From Desulfobacteraceae bacterium (GTDB lineage Bacteria; Desulfobacterota; Desulfobacteria; Desulfobacterales; DAOWNP01), in the NCBI GenBank assembly GCA_030642545.1, contig DAOWNP010000194.1:1-5169 (forward strand): a stretch of 5,169 nt of DNA, given 5' to 3'. Shown piece after piece: positions 1 to 5,169 of this stretch. The notes beneath the pieces are model-generated. The model had not been told where the DNA came from. It saw only the letters and a program-made list of their open reading frames with translations, and searched no databases. A program made the position numbers and the translations under genes. Positions within the stretch are counted from its first letter, which is position 1. Each line of letters opens with the position of its first letter.

Positions 1-42
1 ACTACTTTCATATATGTTCAGAATTTATAATCAAAATTTATA

Positions 43-60
43 CCGGCAGGCTGCCTGCGG
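43..60. repeat. G+C-rich short inverted repeat
   Basis: Fifteen of 18 bases are G or C, in otherwise A+T-rich DNA. The core GCAGG (46-50) and CCTGC (54-58) are exact inverted repeats around a CTG loop; the dyad can also be read as GCAGGC-T-GCCTGC. No T-run follows on either strand, so a classical intrinsic terminator is not supported. It could be a dispersed extragenic palindrome or the end of the unseen upstream transcript. Confidence 0.4.
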
Positions 61-91
61 AATGAAAATTTCTTCTGTGTTCAAGGCAAAA

Positions 92-142
92 AATCAATTT
101 AACCGAAAGAATACCAGTTGTATTCTAAGGAATAAATTGATT
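92..142. repeat. compound (nested) inverted repeat upstream of the kinase
   Basis: The outer arms AATCAATTTA (92-101) and TAAATTGATT (133-142) are a perfect 10-bp inverted repeat. Nested inside are AGAATAC (108-114) and GTATTCT (120-126), a perfect 7-bp inverted repeat around the loop CAGTT. CC (103-104) and GG (129-130) could also pair. Read on the minus strand, the outer stem runs into six T residues, which resembles an intrinsic terminator, but the stem is mostly A-T and no minus-strand gene precedes it. The structure is certain as sequence; its role (folded leader, mobile-element relic, protein site) is unknown. Confidence 0.55.
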
Positions 143-146
143 GTTT

Positions 147-174
147 AACGCAGAAATTTGGATAAATTAGCGTT
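147..174. repeat. imperfect hairpin immediately upstream of the kinase
   Basis: AACGC (147-151) pairs with GCGTT (170-174), and inside it AATTT (155-159) pairs with AAATT (164-168) around the loop GGAT. A small asymmetric internal loop (AGA opposite A) separates the two stems. It lies 35 nt before the kinase start and 4 nt after the nested repeat at 92-142. It could be a leader RNA structure or an operator; nothing in the sequence decides between them. Confidence 0.35.
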
Positions 175-209
175 TTGCATACACTTGTCGATAACAGGGA
201 AAGATTTAA

Positions 210-2261
210 ATGGCAAACTTTATAAAAGATAGAGAGCAAAGAGGGCTGTCAGATAATTCTGAATCAGAAAAAAGAAAACAAACTCGTTTTTTTGCTAATA
301 TAATCCATGAAATTAAAACTCCGATAAATAATATATTGCTATTGAGTGATTTGACTTTAAAAACAGGATTATCAAAAAAACAGGAAAAATATATTAAAAA
401 TATTCATCTGTCAGCTGATTTTCTTTCAGAATTGATTAATGATATTTTAGATATTTCAAGAATAGAAGCAGGCAAGCTTTTTTTTGAGTCAATATCTTTT
501 AATATAAGAAGAGTAATAGAAGAGATCGCTGATATATTTGCTGATCTGTTATTTGATAAAAAAATTGAGATAATTATTGATATTAGTGCTGATGTTCCTG
601 AAAAAATTATAGGTGACCCATTACGCACCAGGCAGGTATTAATAAATTTATTTTCAAATGCTGTAAAATATACAGAACAAGGTGAGATTTGTGTTTCTGT
701 AAAGGTAAAAGATAAAAAAAAAGATTTTATAATACTTGCTTTTAGTGTTTTAGATAGTGGAGTTGGTTTTGATGTAGAAACATTTGGTAAAGATAGTAAA
801 AATATGCTTTTTGATTATTTTTCCCAGGCGAATATTTCTGATGTTAGAAAGCGTGGCGGAACAGGTTTGGGGCTTGCTATATGTAAAAATATTGTTGAGT
901 TGATGGATGGGGAAATTTCTATAAAAAGTAAAAAAGGTGTTGGGTCTGAGTTAAATTTTACAGTTAAATTTATCATAGATCATAACGTAAAAAATACAAA
1001 ATATATACTTCCTGATTTATTAAAAGAAAAAGTTGTACTTATTGCAGGCAGAAACTTATCATCAAATATAGCTGTAAAGCGAATGATAGAATCATTTGGA
1101 TGTAGAGTTAAAATAGTTGAAAGCGGAGAAGCAGCTATAGATATTTATAAAGCTTCATTAAAAAAAGGGGCTTTAAAAATTGGTTTTATTCTTATAGATG
1201 TTTTACTTTACAGTATGGATGGTTTGTCTACTGCAATTAAAATAAAAAAAGAACCAGAAGGAAAGTTATTACCTGTAATTATATTTAACAGTCGTAGGAA
1301 GAGAGATGTTATAAAAGGAGAAATGTATGGTATTACCCATTTTATAGATAAACCTGTGAAAAGATTTCAGCTTTTTGAAACCATTTTAAACGCTTGTGGA
1401 TATGAAGAATTAAATAAAAAAGAGAATATATCAAAAAAAGTTTTGATTAATAATTATTCTGGTATCAAAGTTATTGTAGCTGATGATGATTCTATTAGTA
1501 GAATGGCTGTAGTAGAGTTATTAAAAGAGCTGGGGGTAATTGTATTTTGTGCAGTAAATGGGCAGGAAGTATTGAATTATGTAAAAAAAGAATCTATAGA
1601 TGTTGTTTTGATGGATATTTATATGCCTGTAATGGATGGTATAGAAGTAACTGAAAAAATCAGGGGGGAATTATGCATAAACAATATTTATATTTTTGCA
1701 CTAACAGCAAGTTCATTAAGAAGTGAAATAAGCAGATGTTTGGAAGCTGGAATGAATGGCTTTATGTCAAAACCTGTAGGTCAAAAAGATCTTTTTTCTA
1801 TGCTTGATAAGTTTATTGATTTCAAACAAAAATTCAAACCGGAAGAATTAAAAAAAGAAATTGAAACTGCTTTTTTTAATAACCTTAATAAATTCCACAA
1901 GCTGTATCAGATTGATGTAAAAAAAGGAGTAGAAAGACTCGGAGATAATTTAGAGTTATATGTAAAATTGATAGGTCTGTTTATTTCAGATTACTCTGAT
2001 GCAGGAAAAGAGATAAAAAAAGCTATTGCTCGTAAAGACACTTTTTTTTTGAAAAAATATATCCACACTCTTAAGGGGCTCTCTGCAAATTTTGAAGCAT
2101 TTAATATTAGAAATCTAACTGAAAAATGTGAGATGGAATTTGCATCCGGAGAAAATTTAAATTTAACAGAATTGATATCTGATTTAGAAAAATGTATTGA
2201 AGATACAATAGTTGAATGTAATAAAATAATGGATTTATATTTTTTATGTAAAAAAATCTAA
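210..2261 (+). CDS. sensor-less hybrid histidine kinase (HisKA-HATPase-REC-REC-HPt)
   Basis: Soluble hybrid sensor kinase, 683 aa, with no signal peptide, membrane segment or PAS/GAF domain: only about 20 residues precede the HisKA helix. Phospho-acceptor H33 lies in the motif HEIKTP. The ATPase domain has an N-box with N146 and N150, G1 LDSGVGF (D182), an F-box-like LFDYFSQ and G2 GGTGLGL (216-222). Receiver 1 (about 272-396) keeps D330 and K381, but its acidic pair is replaced (AGRN, 279-282) and the switch Thr is N360, so it looks inactive. Receiver 2 (about 418-537) is complete: D425/D426, D469, T499 and K521. The C-terminal HPt domain has H619 in HTLKG. An AGGGAAAG ribosome site (196-203) and an in-frame TAA directly before the ATG (207-209) fix the start. 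The relay H33 to D469 to H619 to a downstream receiver is inferred from the architecture. The input probably comes from a partner protein. Confidence 0.93.
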   Translation: MANFIKDREQRGLSDNSESEKRKQTRFFANIIHEIKTPINNILLLSDLTLKTGLSKKQEKYIKNIHLSADFLSELINDILDISRIEAGKLFFESISFNIRRVIEEIADIFADLLFDKKIEIIIDISADVPEKIIGDPLRTRQVLINLFSNAVKYTEQGEICVSVKVKDKKKDFIILAFSVLDSGVGFDVETFGKDSKNMLFDYFSQANISDVRKRGGTGLGLAICKNIVELMDGEISIKSKKGVGSELNFTVKFIIDHNVKNTKYILPDLLKEKVVLIAGRNLSSNIAVKRMIESFGCRVKIVESGEAAIDIYKASLKKGALKIGFILIDVLLYSMDGLSTAIKIKKEPEGKLLPVIIFNSRRKRDVIKGEMYGITHFIDKPVKRFQLFETILNACGYEELNKKENISKKVLINNYSGIKVIVADDDSISRMAVVELLKELGVIVFCAVNGQEVLNYVKKESIDVVLMDIYMPVMDGIEVTEKIRGELCINNIYIFALTASSLRSEISRCLEAGMNGFMSKPVGQKDLFSMLDKFIDFKQKFKPEELKKEIETAFFNNLNKFHKLYQIDVKKGVERLGDNLELYVKLIGLFISDYSDAGKEIKKAIARKDTFFLKKYIHTLKGLSANFEAFNIRNLTEKCEMEFASGENLNLTELISDLEKCIEDTIVECNKIMDLYFLCKKI

Positions 2262-2420
2262 TTGAAATAATGAATTTAACGCTTTATAGTCTATAGCAAT
2301 TAAAAACACAGATAGACCGTCACATAAATAATTTCATTCCGTAACAGCTTGTCGGAGATATACGATTAGTATTACCCTTGTGTAATTTATTATGTAGTAA
2401 TATAGATATTAGGAGATATA

Positions 2421-2810
2421 ATGAAAATTCTCGTAGCTGATGATAATGATATAAACAGAATGGTAATGAAAAAATATCTGGAATCTTATGGAGATATTGA
2501 TTTTGCAGAAGATGGACTGATTGCTATTGAGTTGTTTTCAAAAGCTCTTGATAATCAACCTTATGATCTTGTATGTCTTGATATTATGATGCCTGCTATG
2601 GATGGACAAACTGTGTTAAAAGTAATAAGAGCAATTGAAGCTGGCAAAAATATTTGGGGTATGGATTCAGTTAAAATTATAATGACTACAGCTTTAACAG
2701 ATAAGGGTAATATTATAGATGCATTTAAAAGTCAATGTGAAGCGTATATAACCAAGCCGATTGATAGAAAGATTCTTGTTAAACATTTACATGATTTAGA
2801 ACTTGTTTAA
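2421..2810 (+). CDS. single-domain CheY-like response regulator
   Basis: Stand-alone receiver domain of 129 aa with no output domain. All signature residues are present: acidic pair D7/D8, phospho-acceptor D54 in LDIMMPAMDG, switch T90 and K112 in TKP. The stretch between beta-3 and beta-4 (about residues 70-84) is slightly longer than in CheY. Together with the C-terminal SQCEAYITKPID block, this matches a receiver subfamily I associate with Desulfobacterota. The ribosome site AGGAGA (2411-2416) sits 4 nt before the ATG. The gene lies 159 bp after the kinase and 58 bp before the HD-GYP gene, on the same strand. Likely roles are phosphoryl shuttle, phosphate sink, or regulator acting by direct protein binding; the partner cannot be read from sequence. 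Phosphorylation by the upstream HPt domain is inferred from proximity. Confidence 0.93.
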   Translation: MKILVADDNDINRMVMKKYLESYGDIDFAEDGLIAIELFSKALDNQPYDLVCLDIMMPAMDGQTVLKVIRAIEAGKNIWGMDSVKIIMTTALTDKGNIIDAFKSQCEAYITKPIDRKILVKHLHDLELV

Positions 2811-2868
2811 GTGTATACAAGATAATAAATAATTTTTATGAGGCCTCTTTTTATTTTGGAGAAAGATT

Positions 2869-4440
2869 ATGCAGGATAAAGATATAATAAAAAAAGATAA
2901 TGATGCTTTTATGTTTAATGATGAAGATATTGTAAATAATAAAAATAGTGATAAGGCTCCGTGGAAAATTATTATATCAGATGATGATGAAGAGGTTCAT
3001 ATAATCACAAAGCTTGTACTAAGTGATTATATTTTTGATGATAGAAAAATTGAGTGTATAAGTGCCTATTCAGGAGAAGAGACAAAGAGGCTTATTGAGG
3101 AAAATCCTGATACAGCTATAATCTTTCTTGATGTTGTTATGGAGGAAGAAGATTCTGGTCTTAAGGTTGCTGAATATATTAGAAAAAAGCTAAAAAATAA
3201 TTTTGTAAGAATTATTTTGCGTACTGGACAGCCTGGTAAAGCTCCTGAACAAAAAGTTATAATGGAATATGAAATCAATGATTACAAAGAAAAAACTGAA
3301 CTTACCGCAAAAAAGCTTTTTACTTCGGTAACGGTAGCTTTAAGATCTTACAGGGATCTTAAAGCTCTTGATAAAACAAAGAGTGTAATGGAGTTAATTA
3401 TTAAATCATCAGAGTGTCTTTTTGAAGTTAAATCTGTAAAAGAATATGTATCTAATATTTTTTCTAAAATTTTAGAAAAAATGGAATTAGATAAGAATGC
3501 TCTTTTTTTAAGACTTTCTGACAAAGAAGCTTTACCTGAAGAATTTTATGTGTTGGCAGGTACAGGAAAATTTAAAAAAAGTATAGGTAAAAGTGATAGA
3601 GCAATATGCTCCGGTGAAATTTGTAATAGTCTCAGAATTGCTTTTAAGGAAAAGAAAAATATTTTTATAGGTGATGCATATATAGGATATATACCATCTA
3701 AAAAAGGTACAAAAAATTTTTTATATATAACCGGTTGTAGAAAAATGAGTGAACTGGATAAAAATCTTATCCAGATTTTTTCAACAAACCTTTCCATTGC
3801 TTTTGAAAATATAAATCTTGCAAGAGATATTATAGATACTCAAAAAGATGTCATCCTGGCTTTGGGGGAAGTTGTTGGGTCATTGTCAGTAGGAACAAAT
3901 AATCATGTGCGGCGTGTTGCTGAATATTCAGAAGTTATAGCAAAAAAATATGGTCTTAATAAGTCTGAACAGGAATTATTAAAAGTAGCATCTCCTATGC
4001 ATGATTTAGGTAAAATCGGAATCCCTGATTCTATATTAAACAAAAAAGATGTATTAACAGAAGATGAATATATAATCATAAAAAAACATAGTGGAATTGG
4101 CTATGATATTTTAAAAAAATCACATCGGGATATTTTACTTGCAGCAGGTATTATGGCACGACAACATCATGAACGCTGGGATGGAAATGGATATCCTCAG
4201 GGACTTAAAGGTAATGAAATACATATTTTTGGAAGAATAATATGTTTGGCGGATGTTTTTGATGCTTTGATTCATCAACGACCATATAAGGAAGCATGGG
4301 ATATTGATAAGGTAAAAGCTTATATAAAAAAGGAAAGAGGGTTTCATTTTGATCCAGATATAGTAGATATCTTTTTTGAAAACGTTGAAAAATTTATCAG
4401 CATAAGTAAAAAATATAAAGAAAATGATGAAAAAAAATAA
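2869..4440 (+). CDS. response regulator with DUF3369 and HD-GYP c-di-GMP phosphodiesterase domains
   Basis: Cytoplasmic response regulator, 523 aa. An acidic, Asn-rich leader (1-30) precedes a receiver (about 31-160) with D38/D39, phospho-acceptor D88, T119 in RTGQPG and K142 in DYKEKTEL. A GAF-like DUF3369 region (about 170-320) and an HD-GYP domain (about 328-510) follow. HD-GYP proteins hydrolyse cyclic di-GMP to pGpG and/or GMP at a two- or three-metal site. Visible are H346, H378/D379 with K382 (HDLGKIGIPD), H407, H433/H434, WDGNGYP (437-443), D462, RPYK (471-474) and GFHFDP (491-496). The glutamate normally four residues before the first His is G342, so a three-metal centre is doubtful. 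The start is supported by GGAG (2858-2861), 7 nt before the ATG. The 58-bp gap to the receiver gene shows no terminator, so the two are probably co-transcribed. Control by the upstream kinase is inferred. Confidence 0.95.
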   Translation: MQDKDIIKKDNDAFMFNDEDIVNNKNSDKAPWKIIISDDDEEVHIITKLVLSDYIFDDRKIECISAYSGEETKRLIEENPDTAIIFLDVVMEEEDSGLKVAEYIRKKLKNNFVRIILRTGQPGKAPEQKVIMEYEINDYKEKTELTAKKLFTSVTVALRSYRDLKALDKTKSVMELIIKSSECLFEVKSVKEYVSNIFSKILEKMELDKNALFLRLSDKEALPEEFYVLAGTGKFKKSIGKSDRAICSGEICNSLRIAFKEKKNIFIGDAYIGYIPSKKGTKNFLYITGCRKMSELDKNLIQIFSTNLSIAFENINLARDIIDTQKDVILALGEVVGSLSVGTNNHVRRVAEYSEVIAKKYGLNKSEQELLKVASPMHDLGKIGIPDSILNKKDVLTEDEYIIIKKHSGIGYDILKKSHRDILLAAGIMARQHHERWDGNGYPQGLKGNEIHIFGRIICLADVFDALIHQRPYKEAWDIDKVKAYIKKERGFHFDPDIVDIFFENVEKFISISKKYKENDEKK

Positions 4441-4459
4441 GTTGTTTTAATAAAAAATA

Positions 4460-4488
4460 TTGACCTGTCTTTATTAGAGTGTTATAGC
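4460..4488 (+). promoter_or_regulatory. sigma-70-like promoter for the tRNA pair
   Basis: TTGACC (4460-4465) is five of six to the -35 consensus. After a 17-bp spacer, TATAGC (4483-4488) is a fair -10 element, placing the predicted start near 4495, about 15 nt before the first tRNA. The position 20 nt after the HD-GYP stop codon suits independent transcription of the tRNA genes. No clear terminator separates the two, so read-through from the signalling genes remains possible. Confidence 0.5.
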
Positions 4489-4509
4489 ATTTCTAAAATT
4501 TAAATTAAT

Positions 4510-4597
4510 GGAGGAGTGGCCGAGTGGCTTAAGGCGGCGGTCTTGAAAACCGTTGAGTGTCAAAGCTCCGTGGGTTCAAATCCTACCTCCTCCGCCA
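4510..4597 (+). tRNA. tRNA-Ser(UGA), CCA encoded
   Basis: An 88-nt class II tRNA. The acceptor arm GGAGGAG (4510-4516) pairs perfectly with CTCCTCC (4587-4593), followed by discriminator G and an encoded CCA (4595-4597). The anticodon stem (4537-4541 with 4549-4553) closes the loop CTTGAAA, with anticodon TGA at 4544-4546. A long variable arm, diagnostic of serine tRNAs together with this anticodon, lies between the anticodon stem and the T stem. The T arm is GTGGG (4570-4574), loop TTCAAAT and CCTAC (4582-4586), with one G-U pair. It decodes UCA and probably other UCN codons. The second serine tRNA begins 8 nt downstream. Confidence 0.97.
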
Positions 4598-4605
4598 ATT
4601 TACAA

Positions 4606-4698
4606 GGAGAGATGGCCGAGCTGGCTGAAGGCGCTCGCCTGCTAAGCGAGTGTGTGGTTAAAGCTGCACCGAGGGTTCGAATCCCTCTCTCTCCGCCA
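4606..4698 (+). tRNA. tRNA-Ser(GCU), CCA encoded
   Basis: A 93-nt class II tRNA. The acceptor arm GGAGAGA (4606-4612) pairs with TCTCTCC (4688-4694), followed by G and an encoded CCA (4696-4698). The anticodon stem CTCGC/GCGAG (4634-4638, 4646-4650) holds the loop CTGCTAA, with anticodon GCT at 4641-4643 reading AGC and AGU. A long variable arm with a roughly 6-bp stem that includes wobble pairs marks it as serine. The T arm is GAGGG/CCCTC around TTCGAAT. It is almost certainly co-transcribed with the upstream tRNA-Ser(UGA); the 8-nt gap leaves no room for a separate promoter. Confidence 0.97.
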
Positions 4699-4705
4699 AT
4701 ATCTG

Positions 4706-4747
4706 TTTTAAGAAACGAGGACGAAATTACTTATATGTTTCTTAAAA
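4706..4747. repeat. 11-bp inverted repeat after the tRNA pair
   Basis: TTTTAAGAAAC (4706-4716) and GTTTCTTAAAA (4737-4747) are a perfect inverted repeat around a 20-nt loop, extendable by G-U pairs at both ends. It begins 8 nt after the tRNA CCA, where a terminator or 3' processing signal would be expected. The stem is A+T-rich and no clean T-run follows, so termination is only a possibility. Confidence 0.45.
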
Positions 4748-4886
4748 TCAATATCTCGTATCCTTTCATATATTTCTCTAAATTTACTTGGTAAAATAGA
4801 TAGCTTTTTTCAAACTCTTTAGAAATATTTCCTCATAAATTATTAATCGGTTCTTTAAATATTGGTATATTTTACTTGGAAATTTA

Positions 4887-4901
4887 CTAATTAAAAATTA
4901 G
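4887..4901. repeat. small dyad upstream of bioA
   Basis: CTAATT (4887-4892) and AATTAG (4896-4901) are a perfect 6-bp inverted repeat around AAA. It ends one base before the larger palindrome at 4903-4924, with the two centres about 20 bp apart, near two helical turns. This spacing would suit adjacent repressor dimers, but A+T-rich DNA makes such dyads by chance and no known operator consensus is recognised. Confidence 0.3.
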
Positions 4902-4902
4902 A

Positions 4903-4924
4903 CTGATATATTATAATTTATCAG
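4903..4924 (+). promoter_or_regulatory. operator-like palindrome overlapping the bioA -10 element
   Basis: CTGATA (4903-4908) and TATCAG (4919-4924) flank a central self-complementary ATTATAAT (4910-4917). Ten of the 11 base-pair positions of this 22-bp dyad match; only T4909/T4918 does not. The perfect -10 hexamer TATAAT (4912-4917) lies inside, placing a transcript start near 4924, before the bioA ribosome site (4933-4938). No good -35 box lies at 16-18 bp, which suggests an activator-dependent or weak promoter. The site does not resemble the BirA box (TTGTAAACC-type half-sites). Its use as an operator is inferred from position and symmetry. Confidence 0.4.
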
Positions 4925-4946
4925 ATATTTACAGGAGATATTAAAA

Positions 4947-5169
4947 ATGAGGAATCCAAAAGTTAAAAATTTGTGGCATCCATGCAGCCAGATGAAAGAC
5001 TATGAAGATTTTCCACCTATTGAAATTGTAAAAGCAGAAAAAGAGTATCTGTTTTTAGAAAATGGGAAAAAGCTGATTGATGCAATATCCAGCTGGTGGT
5101 GTAAATCACTCGGACATGCTCATCCTGAGATAAAAAAAGCAGTATCAGATCAGATGGAGATGTTTGAGC
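4947..5169 (+). CDS. bioA: adenosylmethionine-8-amino-7-oxononanoate aminotransferase, N-terminal part
   Basis: The first 74 codons are visible; the gene runs off the window edge, and BioA proteins are usually about 430 aa. BioA is a PLP-dependent class III aminotransferase of biotin synthesis that converts KAPA to DAPA, normally with S-adenosylmethionine as amino donor. Recognition rests on LWHPCSQMKDYE near the N-terminus (residues 9-20) and ISSWWCKSLGHAHPEI (47-62). W50/W51 correspond to E. coli W52/W53 in the substrate pocket. C13 sits where E. coli BioA has Y17 (HPYTSM), a replacement I believe occurs in other BioA homologues. The PLP-lysine lies beyond the window. The start follows AGGAGA (4933-4938) by 8 nt. 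The 248-bp gap from the tRNAs and the palindromic -10 region suggest its own regulated promoter, possibly opening a biotin operon. Confidence 0.92.
   Translation, partial: MRNPKVKNLWHPCSQMKDYEDFPPIEIVKAEKEYLFLENGKKLIDAISSWWCKSLGHAHPEIKKAVSDQMEMFE

Noticed and set aside
2..148. 48 sense codons without a stop in frame 2 at the left edge, possibly the tail of an upstream gene or a small ORF
   Set aside because: The translation does not look like a known protein end and runs through the nested inverted repeat. The other two + frames have stops at 28-30 and 63-65. Without upstream sequence no coding claim is supportable.
137..185. Promoter candidates for the kinase: TTGATT with GATAAA, or TTGGAT with TACACT
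   Set aside because: Each has a poor element or non-ideal spacing, and two mutually exclusive weak choices are what A+T-rich DNA gives by chance.
2378..2406. Promoter-like TTGTGT-17 bp-TATAGA before the single-domain receiver gene
   Set aside because: The implied transcript start (about 2413) falls inside the ribosome site AGGAGA (2411-2416), so it could not give a normal leader. No better promoter is seen in 2262-2420.
2262..2420. Riboswitch or intrinsic terminator between the kinase and the receiver gene
   Set aside because: Only small dyads are present (TATAG-T-CTATA at 2285-2295 and the bulged hairpin at 2339-2355), with no T-run or recognisable riboswitch core.
4516..4794. 92-codon open reading frame starting MAEWLKAAVLKTVE on the + strand
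   Set aside because: It is a translation of the two serine tRNA genes and the spacer after them, a known type of false gene call. Both tRNAs fold completely over this stretch.
4510..4946. Integrated element or attachment site at the serine tRNA genes
   Set aside because: No copy of either tRNA 3' end recurs downstream within the window and no integrase is visible. The similar ends of the two tRNAs are explained by their shared serine identity and CCA.

Overview
The window is strongly A+T-rich bacterial DNA with every recognisable gene on the + strand. Lineage is inferred only from protein flavour. The single-domain receiver with the C-terminal 'SQCEAYITKPID' block and the REC-DUF3369-HD-GYP protein are both types I associate with Desulfobacterota (former Deltaproteobacteria). 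tRNA genes with encoded CCA and a HPCSQM-type BioA are compatible. I hold that assignment at low to moderate confidence.

Layout. Positions 1-209 hold no convincing gene but contain three successive inverted repeats. Then come three signalling genes: a cytoplasmic hybrid histidine kinase without a sensor domain (210-2261), a stand-alone CheY-like receiver (2421-2810), and a response regulator with a cyclic-di-GMP phosphodiesterase (HD-GYP) output (2869-4440). A good promoter at 4460-4488 leads into two tandem serine tRNAs, UGA (4510-4597) and GCU (4606-4698). A 248-bp A+T-rich spacer with several dyads follows. The window ends in the first 74 codons of bioA (4947 to the edge), which has a perfect TATAAT buried in a near-perfect 22-bp palindrome just upstream.

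How the genes may work together. The kinase carries HisKA, HATPase, a degenerate receiver, an intact receiver and an HPt domain, so it can run a His-Asp-His relay by itself. The two downstream receivers are natural final acceptors: one with no output domain (a shuttle, sink or protein-protein regulator), the other controlling c-di-GMP breakdown. The input signal must come from a partner not visible here. The tRNA pair and bioA look like an unrelated, separately transcribed block.

No wholly new system is evident. The most distinctive points are the loss of a conserved metal-ligand glutamate in an otherwise canonical HD-GYP domain, the sensor-less kinase with a dead first receiver, the palindrome overlapping the bioA -10 element, and the dense dyads upstream of the kinase.
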